In this document: in pieces, positions 60,744 to 64,000 of the stretch
How positions within the stretch are numbered: the stretch's first letter is position 1
How the letters are laid out: each line of letters starts with the position of its first letter
Assembly: GCA_023439045.1 (NCBI GenBank)
Contig: JAEXOY010000043.1
Coordinates: 62,001 to 126,000, forward strand
Source of the DNA: Bacillota bacterium
GTDB lineage: Bacteria; Bacillota; Clostridia; Acetivibrionales; DSM-1351
Length of the DNA: 64,000 nt
Direction of reading: 5' to 3'
Notes under the pieces: generated by a model
What the model was told of the DNA's origin: nothing
The model's input: the letters and a program-made list of their open reading frames with translations, nothing else
Database searches by the model: none
Translations under genes and position numbers: made by a program

Positions 60744-62465
60744 CTATTTCTGATTTGTTGTGGTCTGCTGTTTTTGTGCCTCTAAGGCTTGCATTATACC
60801 ATCACAAAGTGCCTGTGCAGTCTTTTGCTGAAAAGCTTCGTTCACTAGATTGTTACGATCCTTTGTATTTGTAAGGAAGCCAATCTCAACCAAACTTGAT
60901 GGCATTTTAGTATACTTAAGTACAACGAGACCGGTACTTGTCCTAGCTTTTCTATCAGTAGTTTTTAAATTACTTATCAAGCTATTGTGCATTAATAACC
61001 CAAACTTCTGCCCTGTAAATGATGTGTCTCCCGACTTTTCAGGGAAGTAATAAGTTTCTGTGCCGGTTATAGAAGTATTATCAAATGAATTATTGTGAAT
61101 GCTGAGGAACAGGCTGGCATTTAGCGCATTGGCAATATAAGGTCTGTCATACAGCCCTACGTAAGTATCATCCTGTCTCAACATAAATGTTTTTACTTTT
61201 TTATCCTTGAGTAACTTTTCAAGCTTTAATGCAATTCCTAGGTTTATATCCTTTTCATTTACGTTTTTATAAACAGCTCCTGGATCTAAGCCACCATGTC
61301 CGGCATCAATAACTACAATTTGTTCATCCTCCTTCGCCGGCTGCAAGACATTTATTTCCGTTTCTCCTGTCTTATCATTATATAATGTGAGAAATACGGG
61401 TTTATTTTTATAACTAAATACTATATTCCTATCCCCTGTTTCTTCTACAGTATTTACCTCCACTGTAGACAGATAATTATCATTAATATTTAGAACTCCA
61501 TCTGATACATTAATTGCTGTACCCGAAGTAACCGTCATTATATATTTGTTATTTTCTTCGTCATACTGCTCTGTAAAATAGTTTGTTATTTCTGTAGTAC
61601 CGCTTGTTAGCTTAACCCCAGGTAGCGCAAAGAATACGCGGTCCTGATTATTCCTATATGACATTTTTGTAAATGGGTTACTCGAAATATGAACCTCAAA
61701 AGTACCATTATCTTGGTTTTCTATAGAATAGTTATGAAATCCAGTAAGCTCTACCTCAATTCTTGCAGTAGTACTATTTAAAGATGAAAGCTTTATGCTT
61801 TTTACCATATTGCTTGTTTGCTTTAATGTCTCAGCCTTCTTAGGTCCTTTTACATTTGCAATGTCAATAACAATCCTGTCTGGGTTTGTCTGCCTCACAG
61901 TAGTAATACCCTTATGATAAACAGCGTTTATTTTGAGTATATCTTCATTTTCTGCGGTAACCAGCTGAGTTGATTTAATATTGCCTACAGTAAAAAAAGA
62001 AACTACTTTATTCGTTTTGTCAACATAATAGCCGAATTCAGCGAAATTATCCATAAACGAAACAGGTATTATAAGTCTATCATTTACCTTCTTGGCTGGT
62101 GAAGCCATCTTAAAGTTCTTACCATTGAGAGTAGCTGTATCGCTATTATTCTTAAACTGTATCTTATTACCTTTAAAGGTAATGTTCATAATCTCAGTTT
62201 TACTGTTCCATATAACTGTTCCTCCGAAGGATTCAAAAAATGCTCTCAAAGGTACCATAACATTGTTGTTCATAACTAATCCTGGCAAATCAGTTTTTAC
62301 GGTTTTATCATCGATAGTGATTTTGTATGTATCCCCTGTATAATTAACTGTTTTACCATCATATGTTATTTTAACCCCTGCTGCAAAAACAATTAATGGC
62401 TGAATTACAATTGCAAAAGTCAATAAAAAAATACAAACACTATTAAAGATCTTTTTATTTATCAT
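60744..62465 (-). CDS. Exported N-acetylmuramoyl-L-alanine amidase with copper-amine-oxidase-N domain
   Basis: A 573-residue secreted protein: signal peptide (SVCIFLLTFAIVIQPLIVFAAG), a Cu_amine_oxidN1 wall-binding domain (30-150; NNNVMVPLRAFFESFGGTVIW, VNDRLIIPVSFMDNF), an AMIN domain (about 170-280; IVIDIANVKGPK), and an amidase_3 domain at the C-terminus with the zinc motif DAGHGGLDPGA, Glu in NEKDINL, and SIHNNSFDN. It cuts the sugar-peptide bond in peptidoglycan, in division or sporulation. Single gene. Confidence 0.95.
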   Translation of the reverse strand: MINKKIFNSVCIFLLTFAIVIQPLIVFAAGVKITYDGKTVNYTGDTYKITIDDKTVKTDLPGLVMNNNVMVPLRAFFESFGGTVIWNSKTEIMNITFKGNKIQFKNNSDTATLNGKNFKMASPAKKVNDRLIIPVSFMDNFAEFGYYVDKTNKVVSFFTVGNIKSTQLVTAENEDILKINAVYHKGITTVRQTNPDRIVIDIANVKGPKKAETLKQTSNMVKSIKLSSLNSTTARIEVELTGFHNYSIENQDNGTFEVHISSNPFTKMSYRNNQDRVFFALPGVKLTSGTTEITNYFTEQYDEENNKYIMTVTSGTAINVSDGVLNINDNYLSTVEVNTVEETGDRNIVFSYKNKPVFLTLYNDKTGETEINVLQPAKEDEQIVVIDAGHGGLDPGAVYKNVNEKDINLGIALKLEKLLKDKKVKTFMLRQDDTYVGLYDRPYIANALNASLFLSIHNNSFDNTSITGTETYYFPEKSGDTSFTGQKFGLLMHNSLISNLKTTDRKARTSTGLVVLKYTKMPSSLVEIGFLTNTKDRNNLVNEAFQQKTAQALCDGIMQALEAQKQQTTTNQK

Positions 62466-62565
62466 TAGTCACCCCTTATCTATAATGTATAATGCTATTA
62501 TACTATTAAAATTGATTTTATCCCCCTTTGTTGTTTCGTTTTTAAAAATAATGTAATTAATCTGT

Positions 62566-62626
62566 AAAATAAAAAACGAATTAACACTATATTTGGAATA
62601 TATCACTTACTATTAGTGTTAACTCG
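62566..62626 (-). terminator. Terminator after queH
   Basis: Minus strand GAGTTAACACTA / TAGTGTTAATTCG arms with ~22-base loop, then TTTTTTATTTT. Confidence 0.75.
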
Positions 62627-62709
62627 CCTAATCATTTGAATAACTGTAAATTAAACTGATTATTAATTATTTTATAATATATTTAATTGCTCATTTAATT
62701 CATGTTCTT

Positions 62710-63222
62710 TTATCTTTCGTGCAACGATAATATACAACCGCAATATTTTTGTCTGTATAATCCTAAATCTCTAGCCATTTGCTGTCCTTCTCTGAAACCT
62801 GGTCTGAAATCCTCGTACACAAATGTAACATTATATTTATCAGCAAAAAGCTCCCCAAGCTTTTTTATTAAATCTGTATTCTGGTATGGGCTTACCAAAA
62901 GTGTGGTAGTAAACCCATCAAAACCATTTTCACTAGCAAACTTAGCTGCCTTTTGCATTCTTATTGAGTAACAATAGTTACACCTTTTTTCTTTGTCAGT
63001 CATCTTTTCCCATACATCCTGCATGAAATCATTATCATAATGCACCTTCATACCATTCTTTTTAGCGAAAATCTTTACATTCTCACTTCTTTTGTTGTGT
63101 TCCTCAATAGGATGAATATTGGGATTATAGAAAAGACCTTCTATATCATAACCTTTGTCCTTAAGAATTTTATATGGATAGGTGGAACAAGGTCCACAAC
63201 ACATATGCAATAATAGTTTCAT
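62710..63222 (-). CDS. queH: Epoxyqueuosine reductase QueH
   Basis: This is the cobalamin-free enzyme for the last step of queuosine tRNA modification. The 170-residue protein has HMCCGPCSTYPY (Cys8, Cys9, Cys12), FYNPNIHPIEEHNKR and a second cysteine pair RCNYCYSIRMQK (Cys81, Cys84), which hold the metal site and cluster, plus YCGC near the end. It lies upstream of the amidase gene; ruvB is the next gene on the other side. Confidence 0.94.
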   Translation of the reverse strand: MKLLLHMCCGPCSTYPYKILKDKGYDIEGLFYNPNIHPIEEHNKRSENVKIFAKKNGMKVHYDNDFMQDVWEKMTDKEKRCNYCYSIRMQKAAKFASENGFDGFTTTLLVSPYQNTDLIKKLGELFADKYNVTFVYEDFRPGFREGQQMARDLGLYRQKYCGCILSLHER

Positions 63223-63289
63223 TTTTAAAGTCTCCGTTTATAAAGTTAATTATATTTTGAGTAATTCTATTATTTGTTTATATAAATAT

Positions 63290-63421
63290 TTATATTTAGT
63301 ATTGTTATTTAATACTGTTATATTTGGCTTTCTATTTGTTTCCATCTAATATTATTATTTTTATGGTTTTCCTATTTGTGTTTATTTAATGTTGCTATTT
63401 ATGGCTTTTATGTTAAATATT
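63290..63421. repeat. Degenerate AT-rich tandem repeat between ruvB and queH
   Basis: About three copies of a ~40-bp unit with TATTTGTTTC..., TGGCTTTT/TGGTTTTC and TATTATT can be drawn; copies are diverged. Confidence 0.45.
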
Positions 63422-63442
63422 TATAAACCACTGTAAAGCAAA

Positions 63443-64000
63443 TCAGGTAGGAAACTCAAGTCCAAAATGGTCGTATGCCAACTTCGTTGTCATTCTTCCA
63501 CGAGGTGTTTTATTTATAAACCCAAGCTGAATCAGATAAGGTTCATACACGTCCTCTATAGTTCCAGGTTCCTCACCTATTGAAGCAGCCAAAGTGTCCA
63601 GCCCAACAGGACCACCGCTAAACTTGTTTATTATGCTCAGCAGCATTGTTCTGTCAACGCCGTCTAGACCTATTTCGTCAACCTCAAGCGCATCCAGAGC
63701 ATGTTTAGCCAGTGACAGATCAATGCTGCCAGTGCCCTTCACCTGAGCGAAATCTCGCACCCTTTTTAGCAATCTATTCGCAATTCTTGGAGTGCCACGG
63801 GAACGCTTTGCCATCTCTTGCGCGCCACTCTCATCAAGCTCAATGCCTAGGATGCCTGCCGAGCGCTTGATAATCTGCTTTAGCTCATCTGTCGTATACA
63901 TTTCTAACTTATTTATTACACCGAACCTGTCTCTGAGTGGCGCGGTTAAAAGTCCCGCTCTGGTGGTAGCCCCTATCAGAGTAAACTTAGGCAAATCAAT
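63443..64000 (-). CDS. ruvB: Holliday junction DNA helicase RuvB (5' part outside window)
   Basis: The visible 186 codons are the C-terminal half of RuvB: IDLPKFTLIGATTRAGLLTAPLRDRFG (sensor 1 to arginine finger region), the small ATPase lid (SRGTPRIANRLLKRVRDFAQV) and the C-terminal winged helix (GGPVGLDTLAASIGEEPGTIEDVYEPYLIQLGFINKTPRGR). RuvB drives branch migration with RuvA. The Walker A part lies beyond the edge. Confidence 0.97.
   Translation of the reverse strand: MDLPKFTLIGATTRAGLLTAPLRDRFGVINKLEMYTTDELKQIIKRSAGILGIELDESGAQEMAKRSRGTPRIANRLLKRVRDFAQVKGTGSIDLSLAKHALDALEVDEIGLDGVDRTMLLSIINKFSGGPVGLDTLAASIGEEPGTIEDVYEPYLIQLGFINKTPRGRMTTKLAYDHFGLEFPT

Overview
The window is a 64 kb piece of a low-GC, spore-former-type Firmicute chromosome. 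The gene content best fits a Clostridia member near the Ruminiclostridium/Clostridium cluster III group. This is inferred from pyrophosphate-type phosphofructokinase, the TrpR-like YerC protein, GerMN and copper-amine-oxidase-N/amidase wall proteins, a T-box leader, RF2 with its programmed frameshift, and AT-rich spacers with A/T-rich third codon positions. No species name can be proven from sequence alone. Most genes are on the minus strand in short operons. No prophage, integrase, CRISPR array or complete insertion sequence was seen; the only transposon trace is an IstB (IS21 helper) C-terminal remnant near 1.5 kb.

Layout. 0-1.3 kb: an ABC-2 exporter (permease cut by the window edge). 1.8-3.4: guaA. 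3.6-5.3: an unusual transglutaminase-like/class III aminotransferase fusion, convergent with an EamA exporter and followed by a YhcC-type radical SAM gene. 7.6-12.0: prfB-larE-larB-larC, i.e. the nickel-pincer cofactor pathway behind release factor 2; LarC carries a very long His-rich insert. 12.1-14.9: HAD phosphatase, then a T-box-controlled Lrp-type regulator/aminotransferase pair. 15-18.7: DivIVA-like protein, thioredoxin, an exported phosphodiester-glycosidase-like protein with a membrane-anchored partner, and a CmpB-type membrane protein. 19-21.6: alpha-glucan phosphorylase. 21.7-24.8: three overlapping genes for a 2-hydroxyacyl-CoA dehydratase activase-type system. 24.9-27.9: a large GHL10-amidase wall protein. 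28.1-32.7: DEAD-box helicase with a repeat tail, class II aldolase, divergent PPi-phosphofructokinase. 32.8-38.2: ECF S component, aspartokinase, homoserine dehydrogenase, ACT protein and threonine synthase, a threonine-branch cluster. 38.3-45.9: patatin, TPR protein, folC, secA, a small membrane protein, yerC. 46.2-49.1: an exported protein with an internal duplication, a ribbon-helix-helix protein with an in-frame stop in its repeat tail, and an SPFH protein behind a perfect 19-bp-arm palindrome. 49.4-51.8: MTA/SAH nucleosidase and xylulokinase. 51.9-56.5: a two-component system with an ABC exporter. 57.0-57.2: tRNA-Gly/tRNA-Arg operon. 57.3-60.6: yfcE-type phosphodiesterase, rdgB, rph, GerMN lipoprotein. 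60.7-64.0: amidase, queH and the 3' part of ruvB.

Genes working together: larE/larB/larC build one cofactor (larA is not here); hom/ask/thrC with the ACT protein make threonine; response regulator, kinase, ATPase and two permeases form one regulated exporter; aldolase and PPi-PFK flank a shared divergent promoter region. A recurrent feature is short tandem duplication, both between genes (units of 18-51 bp at about eight sites) and inside genes (larC 18 bp, helicase 63 bp, RHH protein 24 bp), which suggests frequent slippage in this genome.
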